A DNA stretch of 64,000 nt. It comes from JBBQLG01 sp964251665 (GTDB lineage Bacteria; Bacteroidota; Bacteroidia; Cytophagales; Spirosomataceae). How positions within the stretch are numbered: the stretch's first letter is position 1; every line of letters begins with the position of its first letter. The position numbers and the translations under genes were made by a program. The notes beneath the pieces were generated by a model that had not been told where the DNA came from, made no database searches, and saw nothing but the letters and a program-made list of their open reading frames with translations. The stretch is from positions 62,001 to 126,000 of the forward strand of contig CAXUKO010000005.1 of assembly GCA_964251665.1 (NCBI GenBank), in the 5' to 3' direction. Below, in pieces: positions 50,796 to 61,558 of this stretch.

Positions 50796-52547
50796 CTAAT
50801 AGCCAGGGTTCTGCTTCAGCACGTCACTACCCTGTAAGTCAATCTGACCTTGTGGAACAGGTAATATTTCGTTCTTATTGGGCGTAAATGTAGCACCACC
50901 CAAAGCACCAGCCAATTTTGTGCTTTCATACGCTAAGTAGGCATTAATTGTTGGAGCGGCAACACCCCAGCGTACGAGGTCAAAAAACCGATGACCTTCG
51001 CCTGATAATTCCAACTTACGCTCAAACCGTACCGCTGTTTGGGCTACAGTTTTGTCAGTCCAAGGGGTGTCATAGGTTTTAATTAAATAGTTTGCTGCCG
51101 GTTTACCATCAGCACGTACCACAAACCCTGCGGTATTAGCTGCACGACTACGAACCATGTTAACATACGTACGGGCCTTTTCCAGATTACCCAATTCTAC
51201 TTCAGCTTCAGCGGCCATTAGCAGGATGTCAGCAAAGCGAATAATGGTAAAATTAATGGCGGTGTAGCCTGGCGTCCATGAGCTATTATCTTGAAGTGAC
51301 CCCTTATCAGCTTTGTAATAGGCGTATTTCTTGGGCGAATAAGGACCACCATTATCCTGTTTCCGAATCCAGTCAGCACCAGGATGGTCCTGCCAATCCA
51401 AGTATGGAATGCCACGACGACCGACCGACCAGTCTAATCGGGGGTCAACAGTACCAGCGTCTGGCGTGAACGGGACGCTCGAGAGTAACCCCATATCCGT
51501 TTTCAACTCATTGGTAGCCGTGTTATATGAGCCATCGAGTAGTGGAAGGCCATTGGCGTTTACCCGGAATGAGTTACCCAATTCGAAACTTGGCTGAAAA
51601 AATCCGCAGCAGTTACCCGGTCCGTTCGGACCGGTATTGTAGGGGAAATTCAGGTCAAACTCGGGGTTGGCATTGTTTACACTACCCGTGTTAGCGGCCG
51701 CCTGAATAGCGAATACGGATTCGGCATTGTTGTCATTCGATGCCTTGAACACGTCAGCATACTTGGCATTCAGACTATATTTCAGGCCACTTGACGTTTT
51801 ACCATTAGCAATGATCAGATCGTACAGCGCTTTTGCCTCTGTGTACTTCTTCTGATACATATAGATTTTGGCTAAGTAAGCCGCAGCAGCCCACTTGTTA
51901 ACCCGACCAACGGCACCCTGCGTTTCGGGCAGATCCGTATAGGCAGTCTTCATATCTGCTTCGATCTTCGGCCACAGGTCAACACCATTTTTTACTTTTT
52001 CGATGCCGGTGCCGTAATCTACGCTTTCATCAACGTAAGGAGCCGCATCACCAAATCCACGCTTGAGTTCAAAGTAGTAATGAGCCCGCAGGAATTTAGT
52101 TTCAGCAGCGATGCGTTTTTTGTCATCCGCAGAAACCACAGCGTCAGCCGAAGGCAACAACCGAAGCACGGCATTAGCCCGCGCAACGCCTTCAAAGTTA
52201 CCTGACCACTTCTCGCTGATTACGCCCTGTGTTGACAGGTATGCAAACCGCTGAATTGGGTTGATATCACTGAAATCACCGGGTTCAGTACCTTTATTGG
52301 CATCACCACCGCGGATACTGCCCCATACCCAGTTGGAGGCACTGGCCATCCGGCCACCGCGTCCGTTCAACATGGCGTATACCGAAATCAGGGAGCCTTC
52401 CAGACCATTTTTGCTGGTCAGCTGGGCCGATGACACGGCACCGGTTGGTGGAATTTCCAGGAAGTTGTCTTTACAGGCAAACGCAATAAGCGTCAAACCC
52501 AGCGATACGGTTGCAGCCACCGCACCTTTTTTGAGAGTAGAGTTCAT
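50796..52547 (-). CDS. RagB/SusD-family nutrient-binding lipoprotein, copy 1
   Basis: A 583-residue surface lipoprotein (lipobox IAFAC) that caps a SusC transporter and binds its nutrient. The SusD pattern is seen in the N-terminal NFLEIPPTGAVSS, the mid-protein KWAAAAYLAKIYMYQKKYTEA and RFADILLMAAEAEVELG, and the C-terminal RFERKLELSGEGHRFFDLVRWG, ending QNPGY. ATG codons at 52559 and 52547 are possible; the second is nearer the signal peptide. It follows its SusC partner by 88 bases. Similar in detail to copy 2 at 56421. Confidence 0.95.
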   Translation of the reverse strand: MNSTLKKGAVAATVSLGLTLIAFACKDNFLEIPPTGAVSSAQLTSKNGLEGSLISVYAMLNGRGGRMASASNWVWGSIRGGDANKGTEPGDFSDINPIQRFAYLSTQGVISEKWSGNFEGVARANAVLRLLPSADAVVSADDKKRIAAETKFLRAHYYFELKRGFGDAAPYVDESVDYGTGIEKVKNGVDLWPKIEADMKTAYTDLPETQGAVGRVNKWAAAAYLAKIYMYQKKYTEAKALYDLIIANGKTSSGLKYSLNAKYADVFKASNDNNAESVFAIQAAANTGSVNNANPEFDLNFPYNTGPNGPGNCCGFFQPSFELGNSFRVNANGLPLLDGSYNTATNELKTDMGLLSSVPFTPDAGTVDPRLDWSVGRRGIPYLDWQDHPGADWIRKQDNGGPYSPKKYAYYKADKGSLQDNSSWTPGYTAINFTIIRFADILLMAAEAEVELGNLEKARTYVNMVRSRAANTAGFVVRADGKPAANYLIKTYDTPWTDKTVAQTAVRFERKLELSGEGHRFFDLVRWGVAAPTINAYLAYESTKLAGALGGATFTPNKNEILPVPQGQIDLQGSDVLKQNPGY

Positions 52548-52635
52548 GTTATGAATCATCTTTGATTAAGTTAAACGAATAGCCTGAGTAAGCTACGGAG
52601 GAGGTGTTCAGGCCTCCCCATGAACTTACGTTAGG

Positions 52636-55600
52636 TTAGAATGTGATACCAAGACCGAAGTTGTAACCCCGAGTGATTGGGTAGTTTCCGACGTCGATAC
52701 CGAAGCTGGTATCGGCCGCACCACCTACTGCTGGGTCCAGACCCTGATAGCCGGTGATCGTGAACAGGTTGGTTGCCGAAGCCGACACGCGCAGGCGCTG
52801 CATCCGCAGTTTACCCAGCAGTTCACCCGGCAGGGTATAACCAATTGTCAGGTTCTGCATCCGCAGATACGAGCCGTCTTCCACGTAGAAAGAACTTGCC
52901 TGCGTGTTGGTGCTGAAGTTCGATGCGCTCTCGAAGATAGGAATAGTAGCTCCGGTGTTGGTTGGCGTCCAGGACTGCTTCACCCGTTCGCTGATAGCAG
53001 CGCCCGCGAACGATGGATAGAAGTCCGTAAACCACTTCGACACGTTAAAGATTTTGTTGCCGATTGACGTGTTGAAATACGACGCGACATCAAAGTTTTT
53101 ATACGTGATTTTGAAGTTAAAACCACCCTGGAATTTAGGAACAGGGCTACCCAGGTAAGTACGGTCAGCATCATCAATTTTACCGTCACCGTTCAGGTCA
53201 GCATACCGGAAGCGGCCCGGAGCAGCACCATCCTGTTTGGCAGCACCCGTTACTTCACCCGCGTTCTGGAACAGACCCACTACTTTGTAGCCATAGAAGG
53301 CCGAAATACTATAACCTTTCTGGTTACGAATTGGGGCAATACCGCGATAGCTTGGGTTGATGTTCGTCAGATACTGCTGACCCGGACCGGCATCCGTTAT
53401 TTTGTTATCCAGAAGACCGCCCGTCAGGGTTGCTTCGTAGTTTACGTCACCAGCTACGCGGCCCCGAACAGCAATCAACAGGTCAATACCTTTGTTGGTC
53501 ATTTTAGCTGCATTTACCGATGGTACGGCCGCATACGAACCAGCTTCGGCAGTAACCGCTAACGGAATCAGCAGGTCTTTGGTATCCTTCTGCCACAAGT
53601 CGAGCGATACGTCTACTTTCCCGTTCAGGAACGTAGCATCGATACCTAAGTTCTGGGTGATACTCGTTTCCCACTTGGAATTAATATTCCCAATCCGCTG
53701 CCGGTAATACCCCGCAGCTACGCTGGAGTTGGTACCGTTAATGTCGTAAGCCGAATTACCTAAGCTGGCGCCATACAGGCTGTACTGGTTGTTGGGGTCT
53801 ACGTTGTTCGAGTTACCCACCGTACCATAGCCCGCCCGGATTTTGAGGTCGGTAATGGAGGGGATGTTCTTCATGAACGGCTCGCTCGATACGCGCCATG
53901 CTGCCGAGAACGCGGGGAATACGCCATAACGATTAGCAGCCCCGAAGCGGGACGAACCATCCCGACGAACGACGGCGGTCAGGTAGTACTTCTCGTTGTA
54001 GTTGTACTGTGCCTGCCCAAACAACGAATAGAAGTTAACACCTTTGAACTGACCACTGTTCGTTTGACGCGAATCAACGTTCGTGATGTTAATGTAGTTA
54101 AGGTCATTGGAGAACGGATTTTGTCCCGACGAGTTTAGACTACGACCTGAACCGGTATTCAGGGCTTCCTGACCAACGATTACATCGACACCGTGTACAC
54201 CAAACTTCTTCTTATAATTAGCTGTGTTCGTCAGCGTCCAGGCCAGGAAGTAGTTGGAGCCTTCGCCATAGCCGAAAGCGGAGTTGTTTTCCGAGTTTTC
54301 ATACTGCAACCGGCTGTAATAGCGGTACGAACCCGCTCCGTACTGAGCACCGATACTGCTGCGCAGGGTCAGGCCTGGAATAGGATCGTATTCGAGGTAG
54401 GCGTTACCAACGCCACCGCCCTGGTAGTTACGGTCGTTAGCCTGGCCATCGCGGCTGGCAACGGGGTTACGGGGGTTACTAAAACCTTTGGCTGCTGTAC
54501 CGGCATACCCACCAAACTCATCATATATCGGGATGATTGATGGCATACGAAAGGCGGACAGAATATCATTTTCATCCTGAGCGACACCTGCTCCGTTACC
54601 ATTTGCTGTGCCACCACTCTGACCAAGTACCTGGAGGTACGTGAACTGGATGTTTTCGCCAAACCGCAGGTTTTTCAGAATATCAAACTCTGTATTTACC
54701 CGGAAAGCGTAGCGCTTGAAGCTGTTATTCTTAAGAATACCCTGCTGATCCTGCGCACTCAAACCCAGATAATACCGGCTGGTTTCAGTTCCGCCCGAGA
54801 ACCCGAACGAATGGCGCTGTATAGGAGCAACCCGCGTGATGGCTTTGTACCAATCGGTTCCCTCTTTATTGGCCCGAGTAAGTTGATAGATTGAGCCCGC
54901 ATTCGGGTTAACGTTATAAAGCTTCTGAGCCGTTGCTACATCAACATTACCTGACACTCCATATGTTACACTCGGCTTCCCATCTGATCCGATGATGGGT
55001 ACGGACAAATAATCGGGAATAACTGGTGTAGCACCTGTACCAAATTGGGGGTGGCTGAAAATCGGAGGCTTACCCGATTGGAATGCATCGTTTTTAGCGA
55101 CATTCCAGGTCCAGGTGGCGAAATCCGTTGGATTCATCATCTTCTGGCCCGTACCCGGATCAGTTACCCCGTACAGACCATCGTACGTAACGGTCAGTTT
55201 ACGCGCACTGCGCTGACCTTTTTTGGTCGTGATAACAACAACGCCGGAAGCAGCACGGGCTCCGTAGATAGAGGCTGATGCCGCATCTTTCAGTACCGTC
55301 GTATTTTCGATGTCACCCGGGTTCAGGAAGTCAATGCCGCCTACGGGTACACCATCAACAACGTATAAAGGTGAGTTCCCACCAAATGAACCGAAACCGC
55401 GTACCCGGATCTGGCTGGCTGTACCTGGCTGACCGTTGGTGATAACGGTTACACCGGCTACACGGCCCTGCAATTGCTGCTCAACGTTACCCGAGGGAGT
55501 TGCCGTCAGGTCACGGGCTTTTACCGTAGCTACAGCACCGGTTGCTTCCCGCTGGTTACTGGTTGTATAACCCGTTACAACGACTTCGTTCAGGGTAGAT

Positions 55601-55911
55601 GATTCTTCATCCAGATTGGCATTTACTGTTGTCTGATTACCAACCGACACTTCTTTTGGCTTATAACCAATGGCCGAGATGATCAGTACATCGTTGTCGC
55701 TCTTGAGGGCGAGTGCATAGTTTCCGCTGGCATCGGTGGTGGTACCGGTGGTGGTACCTTTTAAAACAACGTTTGCACCGGGAATGGCGCCATCAGGACC
55801 GGTAACCCGGCCCGAAACCCGGCGGCCTTGTGCAGATGCATTTAAGCTCCAGATGAGCATAAATGTACACAGCAAGGCGGTTTGGACTAACTGGTAGATC
55901 TTTGTGTTCAT
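52636..55911 (-). CDS. SusC/RagA-family TonB-linked outer-membrane transporter, copy 1
   Basis: A 1091-residue SusC protein importing a nutrient bound by the SusD lipoprotein. A signal peptide (ending ASAQ) is followed by a carboxypeptidase-like domain (about 31-110), the plug (about 115-230) with the SusC signature LKDAASASIYGARAASGVV, and the barrel. The barrel ends in NFGLGITF with the terminal Phe expected for BAM insertion. A promoter lies 36 bases upstream. Very similar to copy 2 throughout. Confidence 0.96.
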   Translation of the reverse strand: MNTKIYQLVQTALLCTFMLIWSLNASAQGRRVSGRVTGPDGAIPGANVVLKGTTTGTTTDASGNYALALKSDNDVLIISAIGYKPKEVSVGNQTTVNANLDEESSTLNEVVVTGYTTSNQREATGAVATVKARDLTATPSGNVEQQLQGRVAGVTVITNGQPGTASQIRVRGFGSFGGNSPLYVVDGVPVGGIDFLNPGDIENTTVLKDAASASIYGARAASGVVVITTKKGQRSARKLTVTYDGLYGVTDPGTGQKMMNPTDFATWTWNVAKNDAFQSGKPPIFSHPQFGTGATPVIPDYLSVPIIGSDGKPSVTYGVSGNVDVATAQKLYNVNPNAGSIYQLTRANKEGTDWYKAITRVAPIQRHSFGFSGGTETSRYYLGLSAQDQQGILKNNSFKRYAFRVNTEFDILKNLRFGENIQFTYLQVLGQSGGTANGNGAGVAQDENDILSAFRMPSIIPIYDEFGGYAGTAAKGFSNPRNPVASRDGQANDRNYQGGGVGNAYLEYDPIPGLTLRSSIGAQYGAGSYRYYSRLQYENSENNSAFGYGEGSNYFLAWTLTNTANYKKKFGVHGVDVIVGQEALNTGSGRSLNSSGQNPFSNDLNYINITNVDSRQTNSGQFKGVNFYSLFGQAQYNYNEKYYLTAVVRRDGSSRFGAANRYGVFPAFSAAWRVSSEPFMKNIPSITDLKIRAGYGTVGNSNNVDPNNQYSLYGASLGNSAYDINGTNSSVAAGYYRQRIGNINSKWETSITQNLGIDATFLNGKVDVSLDLWQKDTKDLLIPLAVTAEAGSYAAVPSVNAAKMTNKGIDLLIAVRGRVAGDVNYEATLTGGLLDNKITDAGPGQQYLTNINPSYRGIAPIRNQKGYSISAFYGYKVVGLFQNAGEVTGAAKQDGAAPGRFRYADLNGDGKIDDADRTYLGSPVPKFQGGFNFKITYKNFDVASYFNTSIGNKIFNVSKWFTDFYPSFAGAAISERVKQSWTPTNTGATIPIFESASNFSTNTQASSFYVEDGSYLRMQNLTIGYTLPGELLGKLRMQRLRVSASATNLFTITGYQGLDPAVGGAADTSFGIDVGNYPITRGYNFGLGITF

Positions 55912-56370
55912 AAAGGTTCAGGCATTTTTAGATTGTTAAACCGATACAATTTTATGTAGGATAACTTATATATCAAAGTGACACCTCAATATTTTCGGTT
56001 TTATCGTGAAAATCAGCCTAAAAACTCCGTATAAATACTCATTTGCCGCAATTCAGTGCATTCTATTTCAATGTTTTACGAATTGTGTATGTTTGACACT
56101 ACTTATTTTTACAAAGCCTGTAATACCCGAATAATCTCAAAAAATACTCAATCTATTAAATAAGTAGTCTACTTCATAAATTGAGTAGAAGGCGTGAACA
56201 ATAAGGGGCAAAGTAGTGAGGATTTCCTGGCATTCTGTTAAGCAGAATTGACTGTATTGCCTACCTCTTATCCCGCTCTTCCTTACTGCCATGTCCCTTG
56301 TCGCTACTCAAAAAACTTTCAGCTGAATGATTAAGACAGGCAGAATTATTGCTGGATGAGGGCACAAAAA
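55912..56370. other. Gap between the two SusC/SusD pairs
   Basis: About 460 bases without a gene, mostly AT-rich. It holds the promoter of SusC copy 1 (55947-55977) at one end and ends at the terminator of SusD copy 2. The middle (56050-56340) shows no open frame or hairpin I trust. Confidence 0.6.
55947..55977 (-). promoter_or_regulatory. Promoter of SusC copy 1
   Basis: On the minus strand, TTTG (55974-55977) is followed after 19 bases by TAAAATTG (55947-55954), close to the Bacteroidota -33/-7 consensus. The start codon is 36 bases further. The same two boxes with the same spacing precede SusC copy 2. Confidence 0.7.
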
Positions 56371-56399
56371 AAGGGGGTGGCACAATGTGCCACCCCCTT
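56371..56399 (-). terminator. Terminator of SusC/SusD pair 2
   Basis: A perfect 13-bp stem (56371-56383 with 56387-56399), 3-base loop, followed on the minus strand by a T-run of about seven. It lies 21 bases past the SusD copy 2 stop codon. Confidence 0.9.
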
Positions 56400-56420
56400 A
56401 ATACTATAATAGGCTACTTC

Positions 56421-58169
56421 TTAATACCCTGGGTTCTGAGTCAGGATATTTTTACCCTGCAAGTCGATCTGTGTCTGTGGCAGCGGCAGGTACTCGTTTT
56501 TACCGGCCGTAAACGCAGCACCACTATAGGCGTTCGTCAGCTTCGTTTTCTCGTACGAGATGAATGCATTCAGGGTTGGTGCAGCAATGCCCCAGCGTAC
56601 GAGATCAAAGAAGCGGTGACCTTCTTCGGCCAGTTCCAGCTTGCGTTCGAAGCGTACCGTGTTACGAGCCACTTCTTTCGATGCGAAGAATGTGGCTGTG
56701 TACGGAGCAACGGTGTAGTTAGCAGCGGGTTTTCCGTCCGTCGTTACCACGTAGCCAGCCGGATTAGCCGCCCGGGCCCGTACCTGATTTACGTAGTTCA
56801 TAGCCGTTGTTAAGCTACCTACTTCTACTTCAGCTTCGGCCGCCATCAGCAATACGTCGGCGTAACGCATGAGAATAACGTTTGTACCGGCCCAGCCTTT
56901 CGTCCAGTTCGATACGTCGGCTACTTTAGACTGCTGTGCCAGATAGAACACATACTTCTTGGTAGAGTATGGGCCACCAAAAGCCTGGTTACGCGTCCAT
57001 GCGCTGGTGAATGGGCCGTAGTCCAGATATGGAATGCCCCGACGACCAACGGTCCAGTCCAGACGTGGGTCAACCGTTTTGGTGTCCGGCGTGAACGCAT
57101 CACCCGGCAGCAGGCCCTGATCCGTTTTCAATTCATTGGTTGGCAAGTCATACGCACCGTTAGCCTGTGCAACATCAACCGGTAAGCCGGTAGCATCCGT
57201 CCGGAACGAGTTAGCCATGTCAAAGCTTGGCTTGAAGAAGTCGCAGCAGGTAGCACCGATACCGGCACTATATGGATAGTTCAGGTTCAAGTCGCCGGAA
57301 GCCGCATCCGAACTACCCGCGTTGGCTACGTTCTGAGTTGAAAACAGCGTTTCTTCGTTGTTTTCGTTAGCCGAGTTGAACACCTGAGCGAACTGCGGAA
57401 CAAGACCAAGCTTTTTACCATTGGTGGTTTTACCGTTGGCAATGATCAGATCGAACAGGGCTTTAGCTTCGGCATACTTCTTCTCATACATGTACGTTTT
57501 GGCCAGATAACCGGCCGCAGCCCATTTGTTGGCCCGGCCCGCCTGCGACTGTGTTTCGGGCAGGTTGGTGTACGCATACTGGAAATCAGCTTCGATCTTC
57601 GGCCAGATGTCCACGTTGTTTGGTATCGTTGTAATACCCGCGCCATAATCAACCGACTCATCGACGTACGGAACCATGTTGAAGGTCCGCTTCAGGTCGA
57701 AGTAATATACGGCTCTCAGGAAACGGGCTTCGCCCGAAATCTGCTGTTTGTTTGCCGCCGTAACCGTAGCATCAGCCGAGGTCAGCGTCCGCAGCACCGA
57801 GTTCGACCGGCTTACGCCTTCGTACAGCGCGTTCCAGCGGGCGTTGATTTCCGCACTGGCAGCCGCAATCTGATAGGTCTCAAACGGGGTGATGGCGTTA
57901 AAGTCAGCAGGGTCAGAGCCTTTGTTAGCATCGCCCCCCATAATGCTGCCATACACCCAGTTAGTTGGGCTGGCCGTTTGCGAATAGCCCCGGCCGTTTA
58001 ACTGCGCATAGGCCCCAATCAATAATCCCTGTAGTCCGCTCGGTGTTGTCAGGAGCGAATTAACCAACTGACCGGTTGGTGCTACGTTCAGAAAAGAATC
58101 TTTACAGGCCAGTGAACCCATAGTCAAAAGCAGTGACAGACCCACCCCTTTTGCGATTGTATTTTTCAT
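56421..58169 (-). CDS. RagB/SusD-family nutrient-binding lipoprotein, copy 2
   Basis: A 582-residue paralogue of SusD copy 1, with lipobox GSLAC and the same landmarks (KWAAAGYLAKTYMYEKKYAEA, RYADVLLMAAEAEVEVG, RFERKLELAEEGHRFFDLVRWG, ending QNPGY). The frame is open to 58217, but the ATG at 58169 precedes the lipoprotein signal directly. It follows SusC copy 2 by about 93 bases. The differences from copy 1 are concentrated in surface loops, so the two pairs may bind different ligands (inference). Confidence 0.95.
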   Translation of the reverse strand: MKNTIAKGVGLSLLLTMGSLACKDSFLNVAPTGQLVNSLLTTPSGLQGLLIGAYAQLNGRGYSQTASPTNWVYGSIMGGDANKGSDPADFNAITPFETYQIAAASAEINARWNALYEGVSRSNSVLRTLTSADATVTAANKQQISGEARFLRAVYYFDLKRTFNMVPYVDESVDYGAGITTIPNNVDIWPKIEADFQYAYTNLPETQSQAGRANKWAAAGYLAKTYMYEKKYAEAKALFDLIIANGKTTNGKKLGLVPQFAQVFNSANENNEETLFSTQNVANAGSSDAASGDLNLNYPYSAGIGATCCDFFKPSFDMANSFRTDATGLPVDVAQANGAYDLPTNELKTDQGLLPGDAFTPDTKTVDPRLDWTVGRRGIPYLDYGPFTSAWTRNQAFGGPYSTKKYVFYLAQQSKVADVSNWTKGWAGTNVILMRYADVLLMAAEAEVEVGSLTTAMNYVNQVRARAANPAGYVVTTDGKPAANYTVAPYTATFFASKEVARNTVRFERKLELAEEGHRFFDLVRWGIAAPTLNAFISYEKTKLTNAYSGAAFTAGKNEYLPLPQTQIDLQGKNILTQNPGY

Positions 58170-58262
58170 GTTGTGTTGTGTTAAGAACAGTTTAATCAGG
58201 TTTTCAGAGTAACCCATGCCAAGCAGATTGTCTGCCCGGCATGGGTTGATTCCTATTTACTA

Positions 58263-61200
58263 TTAAAAACCAATGCTCAGACCGGCATTGTAGCTCCGGG
58301 TGATTGGGTAGTTACCAACGTCGATACCGAAGTTCTGGTCAGCCGCACCACCAACACCCGGGTCCAGACCTTTGTAGCCCGTAACGGTGAAGATGTTGTT
58401 GGCAGCAACCGATAACCGGACACGGCTCAGGCCCACTTTACTCAGCAGCGCAGCTGGCAGGGTGTAGCCCAGGGTGATGTTCTGCATCCGCAGGTAAGAC
58501 CCGTTCTCTACGTAGAACGAATTAGGTACCTGGTTGGTACTGAAGTTCGATACATCCTCGAAAATTGGCTGCGACGTGTTGGTATGCGTTGGCGTCCACG
58601 AATCTTTCACGCGGGCACTGATGGCAGCCCCCGAGAATGATGGATAAAAATCCGTGAACCACTTCGACATGTTAAAGATTTTTCCACCCAGCGACGTGTA
58701 CAGATACGTAGCCAGATCGAAGCCTTTATAGTTGAAACGCAGGTTTATACCACCCGTGAATTTCGGTACCGGGCTACCTATGAACGTACGGTCGTCGTTG
58801 TTGATAACGCCATCGCCGTTGATGTCGGCGTAGCGGAAGCGACCCGGAGCGGCACCCTCCTGTTTGGCAGCACCCGTTACTTCGGCTGAGTTCTGGAACA
58901 GACCAACAACTTTGTAGCCATAGAACGAAGCGATACTCTGACCGGCCTGGTTGCGGGTTTCGGGCAATTGCAGGCGGTTCGTACCCGGCGATACGTCAAA
59001 GTATTGAACGCCCGGTGCCAGCGTCTGGATTTGGTTCTGTAAGAAGCTACCCGTTACGTTTAATTCATAGCCTACATCGCTCACCACTTTACCGCGTGTG
59101 ATCACCTGGACGTCGATACCCTGGTTACGCATGCTGGCAATGTTTACCGAAGGAGCCGTTGCCCGGTTACCAACTACACCCGGAATGGGCACCTGGAACA
59201 GCAGATCCTTGGTGTCTTTCCGCCAGATGTCGAATACCAGATCCAGTTTGCCGTTCAGGAACGAACCGTCCAAACCAATGTTGGTCGTCGTGCTGGTTTC
59301 CCATTTAGCGTTCGGGTTACCGATGCGGCTCCGGAAGAAGCCCGGATCAACGGCCGTGTTCGTACCGCCGATGTCGTACGAGTTGGCGATGTTCGACTGG
59401 AACAGGCTGTACTGGTTGTTGGGGTCTACGTTGTTCGAGTTACCCATCTGACCCCAGCCACCACGTATTTTCAGGTCGGTGATGAACGGAATGTTCTTCA
59501 TGAAATCCTCACCCGATAGCCGCCATGCCGCCGAGAACGCAGGGAATACCCCGTAGCGGTTTGTTGCCCCGAAGCGGGACGAACCATCCCGACGAACCAC
59601 GGCAGTAACAATGTACTTATCCAGCAGGCTGTAGTTAACACGGGCGAACTGCGAGAAGAAATTTACCCCGCTGAACAGATCACTGTTCGACTGACGACCC
59701 GTAGCCGACGACGTTGTGATGCTGGCGTAGTTCGGATCGGTCGAGAATGGGTTCAGACCCACACCGCTTATGTTCCGACCGGCACCGGTGTTCAGGGCTT
59801 CCAGACCTAACAGTACGTCGATACCGTGAATCCCAAACTTCTGCTTGTACTGAGCCGTGTTGGTAAACGTCCAGCCGATGCTGTAACCGGCTCCTTCGTT
59901 GATGCGGAAGCCGCCGTTGTTACCTTCTGCGTTTTCGTAGGTGTTCCGCGTAGTGGTTTTGTTGTAATAGTTCGACAGGAAACCACCAATGCTGCTACGG
60001 ATTGTCAACGCAGGAATAACATCGTACTCTAAGTAAGCATTACCGAAGATACCGATGTTGAAATTCCGGTTGTTCTTGGCTGCATCGCGGTTGGCACGGG
60101 GGTTCGACGGGTTGTTGAATCCTTTGGCCGCGGTACCTGCGTAACCACCGAATACGTCGTATACCGGAATAATTGGCGCAATCCGGAAGGCTGTAAGGAT
60201 ATCACTTTCTTCCTGCGACAGGTTCTGACCGGCATTACCACCAATCTGACCGGAATTGTCGATGTAAGTTGCCTGCAGATTTTCGCCAAAACGGAGCTTC
60301 TTGTTCCGAAGAATGTCGAAATCCGAGTTCGCCCGGAAAGTATACCGGCTGAAGTTGTTGTTCAACAGAATACCGGCCTGCGTCTGCTGACTGAAGCTAA
60401 CGTAGTACCGGCTGCTTTCGCTGCCACCCGAGAAGCCCAGTGTGTGACGCATCAGGGGCGCTGTCCGGGTAATGGCCTTATACCAATCCGTACCGGCCTG
60501 ATTGGCGCGGGTTACCTGATAAATTGGACCGTTGGCCGGGTTGATGTTGTACTTAGCCTGTTCAGCCGCCAAATCAACACCACCCGTTACACCGAAGCGG
60601 TTACCAACCTGCAGGTACTCCGGCAGAACCGGCGTTTGTCCCGAACCATACTGTCCGCTGGCAATCCCCGAAAAGTCGATGGGCAGGCCCAGCGCCGTTT
60701 CCTTGTTCCGTACCGCATTCCAGGTCCAGTCGGCCTGCTCCTGTGGATTCAGCACGGCTGGTGCTTTACCCGGATCAGTGAAACCATACAGACCATCATA
60801 CGAAACCGTTAGCCGCTGGGCCTTGCGCTGACCTTTTTTGGTCGAAATAACGATTACACCGTTAGCGGCACGGGCTCCATAGATCGAAGCAGCAGCGGCA
60901 TCTTTCAGTACCGTTGTCGATTCGATATCATCCGGGCTCAGGTTACCGATACCACCGGTTGGCACCCCGTCAATCACGTACAGCGGCTCATTACCACCAA
61001 AGGCACCGAAACCACGCACCCGAATGGTGTTGTTGGCGCCGGGCTGTCCGCTGGCGATAACGGTTACCCCGGCCACGCGACCCTGTAACTGAGTCTCGAC
61101 GTTGGCCGAAGGAACGGCGGTCAAGTCGCGGGCTTTTACCGTCGATACAGCCCCGGTATTATCCCGCTTGCTGTCGGTACTATAACCCGTTACAACCACT

Positions 61201-61526
61201 TCATTCAGCGTTGAGGCTTCTTCCTCGATGGTGATGTTGAAGGCGGTCTGACTACCGATCGTTACGTCTTTTGATCTATAGCCAATCGCCGAAACCGTAA
61301 TCACGTCCGCTGCTCCGCGCAGTGTAAGCGTAAAGGCACCGTTAGCATCGGTAGCCGTACCGATGGCCGTTCCTTTAATAACTACGTTAGCCCCTGGTAC
61401 TGGATCTGTGCCACTGGTTACAGTACCGGTAATCCGGCGATCCTGGGCAAAAACGTTTGTGCTGTAGACGAACACGAACGTGCAAAAAAGGGCAGTTCGC
61501 AAAAACTGGTACAATCTTGTGTTCAT
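58263..61526 (-). CDS. SusC/RagA-family TonB-linked outer-membrane transporter, copy 2
   Basis: A 1087-residue SusC protein. Signal peptide (ending VFAQ), carboxypeptidase-like domain, plug with LKDAAAASIYGARAANGVIV, and a barrel ending NAGLSIGF. The frame is open to 61559, but that position lies within the promoter -7 box, so the ATG at 61526 (MNTRLYQF) is the start. Copy 1 starts with the similar MNTKIYQL. Partner SusD copy 2 follows. Confidence 0.96.
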   Translation of the reverse strand: MNTRLYQFLRTALFCTFVFVYSTNVFAQDRRITGTVTSGTDPVPGANVVIKGTAIGTATDANGAFTLTLRGAADVITVSAIGYRSKDVTIGSQTAFNITIEEEASTLNEVVVTGYSTDSKRDNTGAVSTVKARDLTAVPSANVETQLQGRVAGVTVIASGQPGANNTIRVRGFGAFGGNEPLYVIDGVPTGGIGNLSPDDIESTTVLKDAAAASIYGARAANGVIVISTKKGQRKAQRLTVSYDGLYGFTDPGKAPAVLNPQEQADWTWNAVRNKETALGLPIDFSGIASGQYGSGQTPVLPEYLQVGNRFGVTGGVDLAAEQAKYNINPANGPIYQVTRANQAGTDWYKAITRTAPLMRHTLGFSGGSESSRYYVSFSQQTQAGILLNNNFSRYTFRANSDFDILRNKKLRFGENLQATYIDNSGQIGGNAGQNLSQEESDILTAFRIAPIIPVYDVFGGYAGTAAKGFNNPSNPRANRDAAKNNRNFNIGIFGNAYLEYDVIPALTIRSSIGGFLSNYYNKTTTRNTYENAEGNNGGFRINEGAGYSIGWTFTNTAQYKQKFGIHGIDVLLGLEALNTGAGRNISGVGLNPFSTDPNYASITTSSATGRQSNSDLFSGVNFFSQFARVNYSLLDKYIVTAVVRRDGSSRFGATNRYGVFPAFSAAWRLSGEDFMKNIPFITDLKIRGGWGQMGNSNNVDPNNQYSLFQSNIANSYDIGGTNTAVDPGFFRSRIGNPNAKWETSTTTNIGLDGSFLNGKLDLVFDIWRKDTKDLLFQVPIPGVVGNRATAPSVNIASMRNQGIDVQVITRGKVVSDVGYELNVTGSFLQNQIQTLAPGVQYFDVSPGTNRLQLPETRNQAGQSIASFYGYKVVGLFQNSAEVTGAAKQEGAAPGRFRYADINGDGVINNDDRTFIGSPVPKFTGGINLRFNYKGFDLATYLYTSLGGKIFNMSKWFTDFYPSFSGAAISARVKDSWTPTHTNTSQPIFEDVSNFSTNQVPNSFYVENGSYLRMQNITLGYTLPAALLSKVGLSRVRLSVAANNIFTVTGYKGLDPGVGGAADQNFGIDVGNYPITRSYNAGLSIGF

Positions 61527-61558
61527 AAGCGTAAGGGAATTTGAATCTGTTTCCGACA